A stretch of DNA of 64,000 bases from Petrosia ficiformis (lineage: Eukaryota > Porifera > Demospongiae > Haplosclerida > Petrosiidae). The stretch is taken from the NCBI GenBank assembly GCA_947044365.1, contig OX345636.1:14606615-14670614 (forward strand). The letters run 5' to 3'. Of this stretch, positions 1 to 10,256 are shown one piece after another; within the stretch, counting starts at the first letter, position 1, and every line of letters begins with the position of its first letter. Under the pieces are notes generated by a model, which was not told where the DNA came from, did not search any database, and saw nothing but the letters and a program-made list of their open reading frames with translations. A program made the position numbers and the translations under genes.

Positions 1-120
1 CTACCTCTAAAGTCTAAAAACGTATTTATCACGTGTTTAGTACATGACGCTTTGCAAGCATGCACGTGCACATACATGTACCTGTATGTGGAGCTACATG
101 TAGGTAGCTTTCTATCTTGC
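1..120. repeat. Fragment of a dispersed repeat, cut by the window edge
   Basis: The first ~110 bases are nearly identical to 29738-29850, inside intron 8 of receptor gene A, and then diverge. It is the edge of a dispersed repeat whose fuller copy lies at 29470-30215. No coding capacity was seen. Confidence 0.7.
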
Positions 121-531
121 ATATAATATCTTGTAGTAAAGTGAAATATTCAATACATTCAACAACATACCAATAAATGTTTCTCCAAGTTACCAGCAAT
201 ATCATACATTACATATAACTGTGTTTCACTACAGATGGATTCAACCAGATGCTCCAGCATGTATACAGCCTGAATGATGAAGTTACATGTGTGAAAGAGA
301 AAAATAAAACAAATCAAACTTTGAAATATACCTTTCTCTATGCTTTAAGTTGTAGAAAAACAAAGGGAACTCATGCCTGCAAGAACATCCAAACAGGGCT
401 GTTTCATCAAGTTTATAAAAACGTGATGCTGATATCAGAGCTTCAACAGCTTTAAATTGACTACATTCCTAAGTTGATTAGAATTTTTAAAAAGTACATT
501 TCACTGTGCTGTCTCCACAAAAATATTTACT
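121..531. other. AT-rich stretch, no recognised feature
   Basis: Low-complexity AT-rich DNA. A 68-codon open frame at 249-455 has no recognisable motif. It may be intron or spacer of the broken KDZ-type element on the minus strand that starts at 532. Confidence 0.4.
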
Positions 532-1222
532 TTCTCTTGATCAGCAAACCAGTGATGACCATGAAGAGCACCTCAATAGCTCTTGCCTGCTAATTTTCGT
601 CTGGGCAGTCCAAACAAGGCATCAAGAGATATTATTTTGATACCTCCATTCTTCATATAACACATATTATTATAGCAATTAGAGTTTTATTTTGTATCTG
701 TTTGGTTTTATTTTGAATTTGTCGTGGGTTCGAATCCCACTTGAGGCAACTTGTTTTCATTTTTTCATTTGCCTCAGGTGTCTTTATTTCTTTGTTTCTT
801 TCCATCTCAAGTGTTATGTATATCTACAAGAGTACCTTTGGACATGCTGGACAAACATTTTCTTCATCCACAGCCTTTATTAAATAATTTAAACTGCGAA
901 CTTCATTCTTCATATATCTAAAGGACTTTATTGTGAAACAAGACACTATTTTATTAATCATCAAACCTGTATTCTTCAAATGCATCGGCAAGATATGAAT
1001 AGATGTTTTTTCACTACAGTAATTGAACAGTTTTACAGTAGTTAAATGTATATACAATCTTGATTAATATGAAGGTGGGGACATTTATAAGACAGAACAG
1101 AGCACAAATCCTTTAATGCCACCTGACATTCAAGAAGCAATGCTTTAGCCCAGTGTAAGAGGTCAGATGAAAACCCAAGGTGTGGGTTACTGGGAGATGA
1201 AGGCCAAATCCTTGCACGAGCC
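532..1222 (-). pseudogene. KDZ-type transposase remnant, central and 3' exons
   Basis: Read on the minus strand, 1222-1045 encodes a frame with W-P-S-S-P-S-N-P and then LLLECQVALKDL. About 1010-838 gives a frame ending VCPACPK at a GT donor. About 625-532 gives DALFGLPRRKLAGKSY, an in-frame TGA, then LHGHHWFADQE and a GTAAAT donor. These blocks, in this order, resemble the KDZ (Kyakuja-Dileera-Zisupton) transposase family of marine invertebrates. The Cys-cluster exon that should precede them lies at 5268-5030 on the same strand, separated by later insertions. The internal stop and lost segments make it a pseudogene. The family call is from remembered motifs only. Confidence 0.5.
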
Positions 1223-1397
1223 ATCGTTACACTTATAGCTTCATAACTGAAGTCTTAACTTGTGTTCAATACCTACAGTTATACAAAAAGCAAAGGTAAT
1301 TTTGGGTCTGTATAGGTACATATACATGTAACTATATAATGACTAAATGCAAAAGTTTCCTAGGTTATTGTGGTTGATTACTATAGCGTCATGTTTA

Positions 1398-1996
1398 TTA
1401 ACCTTTAGAAGACTGATGTCACATATGTGACATTTCACCCCTACATGGTTCGGAGTGTGTTCCTAGCATTATGAAGCTCTCCAAATGCTTGTAGCTAATT
1501 GGCGTCAGGCACAAGCCCATGAATATGGCTAAAAACGTTTATGGTTTTTCGGCTGTCCTTTGGCCTAAATAACGACTATAGGGGGAATTTTAAAGGGGGT
1601 GTCCCCCTGTTGATAGGGGTTCGAAGGGGGCGCAGCCCCCTCGCCGCCTACGCAAATTGCGGTTTCAGTGACTCCGCCCATGCGCTCTGGTGGGTTCCTG
1701 AGGCATTTCCCTTGGTGTAAAACCTGAAATCGTAGGTGTAGCTGGTACCAACATGCAGTGGGTTCATTTTGTTTGCGACAGTTTCAGTCAAAACAGGGAG
1801 AGCACTGCATTTGATTTAATCCTATGAAGCGCTTGGGGTCCCGGTAAGCAAGTTGGTGGAAGTAGTATTCCATGTTGGAAAAGGAGCCAGGTTTGGGGTA
1901 GAGAAAGTGAATGGTGGGCAAAATATATGCAATAGAGTTGCCAGTGTTGGAAAAGGGAAGAATTTTGAAAAACAAGCTCAGTGCTCTAAGGGTTAA
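1398..1996 (-). mobile_element. piggyBac-like non-autonomous element (copy 1, reversed)
   Basis: The 599-bp unit is bounded by TTAA on both sides, with inverted ends of the form TTAACCYTTAGA / CTAAGGGTTAA. TTAA target sites with short C-rich ends are characteristic of the piggyBac superfamily. The same element occurs forward at 38031-38517 and 53977-54571 and as a fragment at 30995-31208. Near the TTAACCTTTAG end is a short palindrome, CACATATGTG. There is no DDD transposase, so mobility would depend on a source element elsewhere. Part of a conserved open frame is readable on the minus strand at 1975-1784. Confidence 0.75.
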
Positions 1997-2450
1997 GTGT
2001 CGTTAACAATAATGGCAGTACATAGTAAAGTTATTGTGTCTACTTTGATTTTGCTTACCTTCATCATCAATGACACAAATACTAATTTTCGCTTTGTGAA
2101 GCAATCATGTTTTGGTCTAGGATCAATAGTCCGTTCCTCCAGTGTAACAGGATTAAATATACCATCCTATAAAAAAAAGAATACTTTCAAAATGCTACAA
2201 TAATTATAATACATAATAATGGTTATGTATATAATACCTGAAGGTAGTGCATAATTAATTTAGCAAATGTTAGTGATTTTCACAGACTTGCTAAGTTTGT
2301 TATTATGAAAAACTGCTAATTACTACATTTACTTGCCAAACTCACTGCTAACAAATTAAATGTCTCCTATATATAATTATATAGAAATAAATTATATATA
2401 TGGTTTATATATATATATATAAATATGTGTGTGTCTGTGTAATAAATACA
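1997..2450. other. AT-rich spacer with TA repeats
   Basis: Very AT-rich sequence, including TA dinucleotide runs around 2370-2425. No gene or clear repeat was recognised. Confidence 0.5.
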
Positions 2451-2586
2451 ATGGTCCAGAGGTCTATATGGTTTATATAAACCTGGCAATAAGGAAGTAT
2501 TTGAAAAAAATATTGCCCGAGCAATATTTTTTTTCAATACTTTCGAATTGCCAGGTTTATATAACGCATATAGAACGATGGACCAT
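2451..2586. repeat. Foldback (inverted-repeat) element
   Basis: The arm at 2451-2500 (ATGGTCCAGAGG, then GGTTTATATAAACCTGGCAAT) is the reverse complement of the arm ending at 2586 (ATTGCCAGGTTTATATAACG, then TGGACCAT). A short spacer, itself partly palindromic, lies between. The same arm core (ATATAAACCTG..) recurs in the foldback at 59707-59833, so this is a family and not a chance hairpin. Confidence 0.75.
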
Positions 2587-2625
2587 GGTATATATGATAA
2601 TTATATCTTAGACAAAACTGACCGT

Positions 2626-3787
2626 CGTCGGAGGATAATTAGTCCCCCGGATAATGTGTCCCCCGGGACACTTTTTCCTAGGAATTCGCGTCCCAGTAGG
2701 ACAAGTGGTCCTGGGAAATTCCGTCCCAACCATGTGTCCTACTTGCCGAGATGGTTTGAACGACTGTGGAGTACGACAGTGTGTACAATTTTTTGGCCTT
2801 TCATCGCTATCCAGAAGGCTATAGCAAAAATCAGAAAAGATCCCTTCGAAGAAAGTCAAAAGATCATTTCAAAATTGAGAATGGGAATCTTTTTTGCTCT
2901 GCAGCTGCTAAGAAAAAAGTTGGTTGTACGGAAAGGATTTAATTTGGAGAAGAGTTATTAGAACAGATGAAGAGAGATCTTGAATACTAAGTAGTTATCA
3001 CTGCCTACTAGAAGGTTTGCTATACATAATTATATATACATTGTATTAGCATACTAGGAGTCTACCATGGCATATGTTCCTACTTTAGGAGGACATCTGA
3101 GTAGAGATAAGACTATGGAGAAAATAACATCAAGATTTTCCTGGAAACGAAAAGAAGCCCTACCAACTACGTAGTCAAGTTCAGTTCAAGGTATACTGTA
3201 AATGTAGGCAACCTGAAGATGGCCGAATGGTTCAGTGTGACCTATAGATTGGTTCCATGATGATTGCGTGGTTGTTTCAAAAAAAAGTGTGAAAAAAAGA
3301 AAACACAAAGTGGTTTCGTGGTATTTGCCGCAAATAGCAGACAGGTCAATATACATATTGTGTCAAAATCACAGGCTGTACAGTTCTTCAATTAACGTAA
3401 TAATTTTACTACTAATGACAATGATTGCAAAGTAATAACAAATTATGAAAAATTAATGATAAACGCGATACAAAATTAATGATTATTATGATTACCAATT
3501 AGTCAAATAAAAACATTTATTATACTGCTGTAATATAATTGATCATTATTAATTTTTATTGCATAGTGGGCAAAGGGGATTAATTTTTTTGTAATAATCA
3601 AGAGGGGACATCTATATCTAAGGGGAGACTCAGGATCCTAGAATCAGGTGTCCTAGGGACTTGTAATCCTAGGATCAGATGTCCCTCGGGACATATAATC
3701 CTAAGATTACAAGTCCCTAGGACGACTAATCCTAGGAATATGTGTCCTAGGGGACACAAATAAGGGGGGACAAAAAATACTATGACA
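2626..3787 (+). mobile_element. Ginger-type DNA transposon remnant (copy 1)
   Basis: The left end (CGTCGGAGGATAATTAGTCC) and right end (GGACAAAAAATACTATGACA) form imperfect inverted repeats. Both are followed inward by many GTCCY/RGGAC subterminal repeats (2642-2760 and 3600-3771). The candidate target duplication is CCGT/CTGT (4 bp, one mismatch). The end sequence matches the better-preserved element at 57069-58804, which has TGT...ACA ends and a perfect 4-bp duplication. Inside are remnants of an integrase zinc-binding region and a PHD finger (3088-3275). The class call rests on TGT ends, 4-bp TSD and gypsy-like integrase, features known for Ginger1 transposons. Confidence 0.6.
3088..3275 (+). 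pseudogene. Integrase zinc-binding / PHD-finger remnant
   Basis: 3088-3144 encodes GGHLSRDKTMEKITSRFSW, which matches the H2C2 zinc-binding region of gypsy/Ginger integrases (G-H-x-x-x-x-K-T and then F-x-W). About 55 bp further on, 3190-3240 encodes YCKCRQPEDGRMVQCD, the first half of a PHD finger. A stop codon follows, and the second half (DWFHDDCV, ~3248-3272) is in a different frame. The linker between integrase and PHD is deleted. Stops and frame changes show it is dead. Confidence 0.55.
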
Positions 3788-3933
3788 CTGTGATTCTACA
3801 ATTCATCCATTTTGTTACTCCACCCATTAGCTGCGCATGCGTATTGGTTACATTTCTGTACGCGTGCTCAGTGAATTGGCCATCGTTGCTGTGCTAGCAT
3901 TTCTTTGTTGTACCTTAAAATCCTTTCGAATCG

Positions 3934-4419
3934 ATGGATGATAAAGAAAATAGCCACCAAAATCCTCCTAAGAAGACGAGACCTTCCTTATCTTTGAGTA
4001 AGCAAAAACGATTTCAAGAAGTATCAGAAGAGGAATTGTCTGCATGTAAGAAGCCAAAAAGTGCCAACAGCGAGAGATCTCATCAGTGGGCTTTCAGAGT
4101 TTATGAGCTATGGGTTTCAACAGTTAAAGATGTCAGAGTAGGAGATTTATGGGGAGATGATAAGGAAAAGTTGTGCAATAATCTGTGTAAATTTGTAGAG
4201 GTTTGCCAAAGCTGTGGAAAACCTTACACTCCCAAGACGCTGTTACAACTGTTAACCAATCTTCAAAGCGTAGCCTTTGAAAGAAATGAAAATGCCTTTC
4301 ACTTCATGAACTATAAGGATGTAGCCATTAAACCACTTTATTATGCCGAAGGATCAGATCAGAAGAAAATAGTCATTAAAGATGTTACTAACTGTACATT
4401 TAACTTTCATTTGAATTAA
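3934..4419 (+). CDS. 161-residue ORF with Crypton/ZMYM/QRICH1-like N-terminal domain
   Basis: An intact single-exon frame from ATG 3934 to TAA 4417-4419. The first ~40 residues are Lys/Ser-rich and look disordered (PPKKTRPSLSLSKQKRF). They lead into F-x-E-V-S-E-E-E-L-S and then a helical domain with W-A-F-x-V-Y-E-L-W, L-x-K-F-V-E-V and GKPYTPKTLLQLL. This pattern resembles the N-terminal SAM-like or core-binding domain of Crypton-derived tyrosine-recombinase proteins (QRICH1, ZMYM2-4, KCTD1-like relatives). The catalytic recombinase domain is absent: the frame ends after a short tail rich in N, F and H. It sits 146 bp after a Ginger-type element. It may be a transposon fragment that remains open by chance, a domesticated small protein, or the first exon of a longer gene. 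Confidence 0.5.
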   Translation: MDDKENSHQNPPKKTRPSLSLSKQKRFQEVSEEELSACKKPKSANSERSHQWAFRVYELWVSTVKDVRVGDLWGDDKEKLCNNLCKFVEVCQSCGKPYTPKTLLQLLTNLQSVAFERNENAFHFMNYKDVAIKPLYYAEGSDQKKIVIKDVTNCTFNFHLN

Positions 4420-4640
4420 TTGAACTGTTTTGACTGATTTAATCACATATCATTTATTCATTACATTGTATATTCAGTTTCATAATTATATAGTTCTTTT
4501 TGCTTCCTTTTATTAAAAGTTATTTAAGAGGTTTATATTTTCAAATGTATACACCTGCTGGTTGATATATGAAATATAGGATTCCACCTCCTATTCAAAA
4601 TGTACAGGATATGAATCTTTTATAAGATATATAATTATAT

Positions 4641-4965
4641 ATATATATATATATATATCCCGATACGGTGAAACGTCAAAGTAAACCACAGGTTTATATA
4701 TAAGATATAGCACCCTGCGGTCAGATATAGCACCTGCCGTTGAAACAGACTACAAGAAAACAACGCTTACCTTCTCCAAAGTGCCGACAAAAAGGTAGGA
4801 GAAGCATCAGACATCAAGAAAGGTTTTGTCTTTCGTGATATATATTGGTTATATCACGGCCACTCGTGCTATATCAGATTTATAAAAACCTCGCCCTTGG
4901 GCTCAGTTTTTATAAATCTGATATAGCACTCATGCTGTAATATAACCTATACATATATATATATA
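4641..4965. repeat. Composite dispersed repeat with conserved 100-bp core and foldback
   Basis: A TA tract and CCCGATACGGTGAAAC arm are followed by a ~100-bp core (4735-4837, starting CTGCCGTTGAAACAGACTAC) and a foldback (4848-4950). The foldback arms pair TCAGATTTATAAAAAC with GTTTTTATAAATCTGA around a GC-rich centre (CTCGCCCTTGGGCTC, loosely). The same TA tract, core and foldback order occurs at 59369-59690. See the finding on the conserved core. Confidence 0.7.
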
Positions 4966-5029
4966 TATATATATAAATATATGTATGTATATGTGACCGG
5001 CTCTGAGAAAACCTGCCTTATGGATTAAA

Positions 5030-5268
5030 TAAATGAAACTCCACATGCTATGACATTTACTACTTTTCACCTTCCATTCCTCGGGTATATGATAGATATT
5101 CTGCTGAGTATGACACATGTTCAAGCATTCTACACAGTAGTATGTGTACAGTCCACACCGTAAATATCGGAAATTTGCAGTTTTAAAGAAGCATGTGGTA
5201 CATACTTGATCAGTGGGCATGGCATTGCCTTCCGTGCACACATTTAACAAGGAAGATCGAACAGCCAC
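5030..5268 (-). pseudogene. KDZ-type transposase remnant: Cys-cluster (CxC2-like) exon
   Basis: The minus-strand frame reads PTDQVCTTCFFKTANFRYLR, then C-G-x5-C-x2-C, H-T-Q-Q-N-I-Y-H-I-P-E-E-W-K. The C-x2-C ... C-G ... C-x2-C ... H ... N-x-Y-H-x-P-E-x-W layout matches the Cys cluster that accompanies KDZ transposases. A further piece, probably a preceding exon, lies at 5490-5366 (SSSKEVLLENYQDKGR). The rest of the gene is at 532-1222. It is separated from the downstream exons by ~3.8 kb of later insertions and cannot be functional. Confidence 0.5.
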
Positions 5269-5534
5269 CCATGTAGTACATTTGCCTTCTGTTTTACTTC
5301 ATGCAGTGATGGTAAGTCTTGCACTACTTAATCATCAGGCATAATAAATTCATTTTGTGATTTTTTCACTTCTTCCAACCTCTCTTCTTCAGGATACGTC
5401 CCTTGTCCTGGTAATTCTCCAACAACACCTCTTTAGAAGATGACTCTTCTGAAGTACATGTGTAAAGTTGAGACTTGAGAGGAAGAAGCTTCAGCTTTCT
5501 TTTGACACTCATGAAAATTAATGTATACACAAAC

Positions 5535-5965
5535 AAAGGGTTAAACAAGTGTATATAGAGAAAAAACATCCCTATGATTGCTTTACAAATTAAGTGAAGA
5601 CAAAAGTATCCCATATATGACTGCTTTGTGGTGTCCAGCATTCAGTAATCATGGCTGACTTTATCTGCCTAAAACACATCAGCTTATTATAGTTATTATT
5701 TTGATTATTTACTCTCCTGACCTTTCAAAGGACCTTGTAGAACTTTAGGAATATATTTCAGGCAGAATAGCTAGCTACTAGTTCCAGTTTCTACGTAAGC
5801 TACTTAGCTACAGGCAGCTTTCTTTCTGCTGGTCTCAGTGGTCTGTAGACTCGTGTAGAGCTCGAGCGCGCGTTCTTTTTACGCGCCACACCCATTAATT
5901 GACCGAGCCCCCGGGAATGATGCAACTTCCTTAATTACGTATACAACGCATACTCGCGCAGGCGG
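5535..5965 (+). mobile_element. MITE family B copy
   Basis: A ~400-bp non-coding repeat. Its recognisable order is: TATCCCATATATGACTGC, then TGTGGTGTCCAGCATTCAGT, GTAGAACTTTAGGAATATAT, TTCCAGTTTCTACGTAAGCT, GCGCGCGTTCTTTTTACGCG, and AACGCATACTCGCGCAG. Further copies or fragments lie at 13270-13500, 14110-14252, 24240-24550, 32075-32455, 33228-33470, 36040-36400, 48712-49015, 52075-52215 and 62670-62870. No ORF was seen. The superfamily was not determined. Confidence 0.75.
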
Positions 5966-5998
5966 ACACAAGAAAATATATTATAATTATAATTACTA

Positions 5999-7487
5999 GC
6001 GAAATAACGGCCGAAGGCCGTTATTTCGCCGTAAAATCATAATGTGTTATAGTCATAAAATAAATCAATGATCAATTAAAAAATTATTAGAATTTATGAA
6101 GACGAAAGAGTAATGATGAATAACAAAAACGATACATAAATAGAAAATTACAAATTATTGATTAATGTATTTTTAGATTTATAATTAAAATATTCATAGA
6201 TTATATATTCATCACTCTCTTTCATCCTCCTATTAATCCATTTCTGTTAATTTAACACTTCAGATGTTTTTGGTTACAATTTTAGCTTGCTTTTTACTCT
6301 GTTGATCAGTATCTTTAACCTGTACTCTGACCTCTTCTAAAGCTCTTGCTCTTGAAAGGCGAGGTAAAGTTGACCATGCAAAAATACAGATTTTAATAAG
6401 TAAGTAAATTCCTACTAGTCTCGCGTAGCCAGCCCCTCCCACTCTACGAGAAGGAAGGGTCTGGTGGATTGCTATCATATGTCTCGTTCAGATTTCTACC
6501 GTACTTCCGGTAGAGCTCAAGTAGGGGGATGCATCGATGGCTCGCTAAGTGGGTGTGTGCTCACGTGTTCCATATTGAGACTAATCTCTATGATCTATGA
6601 AGGCCAAGAGCGCTTCTCTCTGCTTGGGTTTTAGTTCTTTCAGCCCGCACGAGCGTACAGCTATCTCTAACACACTTTCAACACTATCGGACATCTTGAA
6701 ACTCTGCTCGTGTGTAACACCCACTTATCTCACTTCAGTTATACGGTATCACTTTGAACGAGACATATGATAGCAATCCACCAGACCCTTCCTTCTCGTA
6801 GAGTGGGAGGGGCTGGCTACGCGAGACTAAATTCCTACCTTATCTTGGCCAACTTATTAAATGCTGATCTATCAGTGTCATCTTGGAGGTTTTCAACTTT
6901 ATTCCTTTCTTCTATTCTCTATTAATCATAAGATAATTCTCTTATCTGATTTCCATTTCTCTGTTTTCAAATCCTGGAGGCTTTCAACTTTATTCCTTTC
7001 TTCTATTCTCTATTAATCATAAGATAATTCTCTCCACTTCTCCATTTTCAAATTTGGTGTCACACTGAGTGCCTAACTTTCTTTAATACCTTCCTTTATT
7101 GCTTCCTCTTTCTCTTAAAGTATCTGTTTTTATCAATTTGCCTATTGAAGGCTAGAGTATTTTAAAACAACTTTTTCTCATCTTCACGCCACGCCTGACT
7201 AACTACTGTCTCAAAGCTCTTCTCTCTCTTTGTTTAAGTCTGTAGCTTATTCTCGTCCATCTCTCCAAGTGTTGTTCTTGCTGTTTTTGTATTTAAACTC
7301 ATCTTAAAACTCAATTGCAGGCTAGGGTATTTTTAACTTTTTCTCATCTTCTCCATTTGCAAATTTATGGGCGCGGTTTCTTACGTATGGATTTTCTGGG
7401 TCTTTGTTACGGGTGAATTTCACAGACAGACAGACAGACAAGGATAATTATTACTAGCGAAATAACGGCCTTCGGCCGTTATTTCGC
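5999..7487. repeat. Hairpin-bounded repeat region
   Basis: Near-identical perfect hairpins lie at 5999-6029 and 7454-7490 (ACTAGCGAAATAACGGCC plus its reverse complement). Each is followed by the same sequence (GTAAAATC..., then TATATTCATCACTCTCTTTC and CCATTTYTGTTAA). So two copies of one repeat lie in tandem, the second continuing to ~7640. The interior holds a nested MITE (6416-6829) and a duplicated segment (6885-6945 and 6972-7033, CTTTCAACTTTATTCCTTTC). No coding sequence was recognised. Confidence 0.6.
6416..6829. mobile_element. MULE-like MITE with perfect 75-bp TIRs
   Basis: 6416-6490 is the exact reverse complement of 6755-6829 (both ends read TAGTCTCGCGTAGCCAGCCC inward). The element is flanked by a perfect 9-bp direct repeat, AATTCCTAC (6407-6415 and 6830-6838). 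Long TIRs with a 9-bp target duplication fit the Mutator superfamily. The unit is 414 bp and has no transposase. A strongly degraded relative with the same end motif lies at ~37206-37559 in intron 14 of receptor gene A. Confidence 0.85.
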
Positions 7488-7490
7488 TAG

Positions 7491-8985
7491 GTGCACGTAA
7501 AATCTTAAAATAAAACAATGATCATATATATTCATCACTCTCTTTCATCTTCCTATTAATCCATTTTTGTTAACGTAATACTGGATGACAAATGATGTTT
7601 TTTGTTATAATTTTAGCTTGCTTTCCTGTTCTAAACGCCTCTTTCTTTGCCTTGACTCTCATCATATCACTCTGTGTAGCATGTCTTCCTGTTTGTGTAA
7701 AAATTGTACAAAATATATGCAGACATAGACACTACATACTGTTGTTATGGTAATTTCCTCAAACTTGATTTTCTATTCTAGTACACAATTTAATTTATAG
7801 ATATAGTTCGAACCCGTGGGAAAGCAATCATAGGGAAGGCCCTACGGGCCATAAAATAAAAATTAGATAATTGAAACTCCCCCCTGTCACAGGCTTTCAG
7901 TTTTGGTTTTTGATTCTGAACCAGGTGCACGTGATTATAATTATACTGCATAACTGCATGCTGTAGATAGCTGTATGAATATTATGTCGCTGTCGAAGCA
8001 TTAGAAAGAATACCAGGTCCTCCATAAAAGGTGCGTGACTAAATGTAATGAAACTGCCAGGAAGCTCATTGATAATACTTTAAATCCTCTTTGAAATGTA
8101 GATTTATGCTTTGTTGTTCAATGGATTGGAGAAGATGATCTTTATGATGTGCTCCCTCAAAAGTCAATACAGGTGTTATCATAGCTACCCAATAAAGATT
8201 ATTAATAGAGGTAGGTGCTAATTAATAATTGTGTTGAGCATTCATTTAACAAATGTATCTGGGCATAAAAAGGATTTGTAAATCTGTAAACACATAATTT
8301 AATCTTTCAATACATGGTACACACTATGTCGTAGTAACATACATGAATGAAGCCACAACATCCTCTATGACAACTGACAATCTAAATTTAAACTCATGCT
8401 ATTCCTTGCAACTGTACTAACCAATAAAATGGTTATTTTAACAATTTAGTTTTTGCAGTGTATTCCAACACCTGCAAAAACAACAAATGTTACTAAATAT
8501 GCACATTAATTTGTACTTGTGTTAATTAATACAATGTAGCTATATACGTAGTATAATATTGTATTAGGTACAACCTGTGGTGTATTATTAATATTCCTAT
8601 TCCAACACCTGCAAAAACGACAAATGTTACTAAATATGCACATTAATTTGTACTTATAATAGCAAATAACATGTGATGTACTCCACAAATATTTGAAACA
8701 TCACCTCATTTTATTGCTTTTGTTATCACGCCATAATGTCAATAGAGATCAAAATGAAATTATTACTTGTAAACATCACCTAGCTAGACAAGAAAGAAGC
8801 ATTTATTTATACAGTCTCAGGAGGAATTGAAACTCATGTAACTAATGAGGGTTAAAATAACCAATTCATTTTTACAGTGTAGAAACCTCATTATAAGCAA
8901 TCTGATGGGTCAATTCATGGTAGAATATTGTATATCAACTTGTGAAGGCAAGCGTATACATTACATTGGTTACAGTATGGTTTGT
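7491..8985. other. AT-rich intergenic region with short repeat scraps
   Basis: It holds the second copy of the 5999-type repeat (to ~7640) and, at 7806-7860, a copy of the motif AAAGCAATCATAGGG..GGCCCT..GGGCCATAA. That motif recurs at 25145, 32485, 52375 and elsewhere. 8520-8690 is a copy of the segment also found at 9810-9970 and 10055-10130. A short frame at ~8100-8170 (FVVQWIGEDDLYDVLPQKSI) looks protein-like, but nothing around it supports a gene. Confidence 0.45.
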
Positions 8986-8989
8986 AGGT

Positions 8990-9135
8990 AGCTAGGTAGG
9001 TCTCTATCTGATTTATCACACCTTTGGGCTCAGTTTTGGATGTTCTATATAGTTGCATGCATGGCAGTGCTCAGCTATGCTACTCAACCTTAGTATATTG
9101 GTCTGATACATCAGATAGAGAGAGACCTACCAACC
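8990..9135. repeat. Foldback element
   Basis: The left arm TAGGTAGGTCTCTATCTGAT pairs with the right arm ATCAGATAGAGAGAGACCTA around a ~95-bp spacer. Confidence 0.65.
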
Positions 9136-9363
9136 ATACTACATTGATGATGTCCTCCTCATGTAAAAACATTTGAACTTCCAATAACTTGGAAGATGTG
9201 TATATACAGGAACCACATAATCGTATTATAATTATAGTTCGTACTATTTATAGTTTAATATAATATTATATTTACATTTTAGCAACCACTAATTCAGCAT
9301 TGATCATGAATGGAGTCATTCCAGGAATCATTGTCCATATGTTGAGCTTCAGCTGTGTAGTGT

Positions 9364-9939
9364 TAGCTGTAACGCAATTATGAGATCGTCATGCTTATGT
9401 ATGGTGTATAATAATTCATATAATTATCTACATTATTTAATTTACAAACCACTAATTGTGTTTGATCATTGATGAATGGATTCATTCTAGACTCAATGAC
9501 TACAATAATATGTTGTGTTGACCTTTATAAAGCTTCTAGTAAGTGGTGTATTACTTAATATTAAAAGAATAATAAAAGTACAGCTGCTTTATAGCGGTGC
9601 AAGTACATAAGTACTTACACCGCTATAAAGCAAAATACAAAGAGCTGTACTTATGTAGGGTTATATGGAAGTGGTTTGTTTAATTTTGGGTCCCACATAA
9701 CCTTGTTTACATGCTTTTTGGGTTTGGCATCCCTACATCTTCTTTCATTTTTATTAAAAATGTTTTTTATTATTTATATTTTCTGTTAGCTAATATTTAC
9801 AAGTCATGCACAGTTCATAGTATAGTATTGCATAGGTACAACCTGTGGTGTATTATTAGTATCCCAATTCCAACATCTGCAAAAACAACAGATGTTACTA
9901 TATACCTCATATTAATCTAAACATGCACATGAATTTGTA
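9364..9939 (+). repeat. Direct repeat unit 1 (pairs with 10257-10831)
   Basis: This ~575-bp segment is nearly identical to 10257-10831, with a period of about 893 bp. Each unit contains a perfect hairpin (GCTTTATAGCGGTG ... CACCGCTATAAAGC) and a ~95-bp block (TTAATTTTGGGTCCCAC ... TTTCATTTTTATT). That block also occurs after the gypsy fragment (11900-12005), at 45730-45830 and, reversed, at 56440-56535. It is probably LTR-derived. Confidence 0.85.
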
Positions 9940-10256
9940 CTTATAATAGCAAATAACATGTGATGTATATACTCCACAAATATTGAAAAGTCAGCATGTG
10001 TCTAATTTTACATGTTTAAAGTACATGTACATTGTATTGCTTTTGGATGTTAATTAATACAGTGTAGCTATATACGTAGTATAGTATTGTATTAGGTACA
10101 ACCTGTGGTGTATTATTAATATTCCTACACTGCAAAAACAAAATAGTTAAAATAACTAATTTAATGGTTAGTACAGTTGCAAGGATTTAACAATTAGTTT
10201 GTTACTCATGATAAATACATATAATACCATAGATACTTTGTACTAATTATATTCAA

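Noticed and set aside
700..770. tRNA-like T-arm (GTGGGTTCGAATCCCAC) at ~722
   Set aside because: No acceptor stem, D-arm or anticodon arm can be folded upstream; at most a tRNA-derived SINE remnant.
2548..2961. 137-codon frame overlapping the left end of the Ginger-type element
   Set aside because: It starts in the foldback, crosses the element's terminal and subterminal repeats, and shows no domain.
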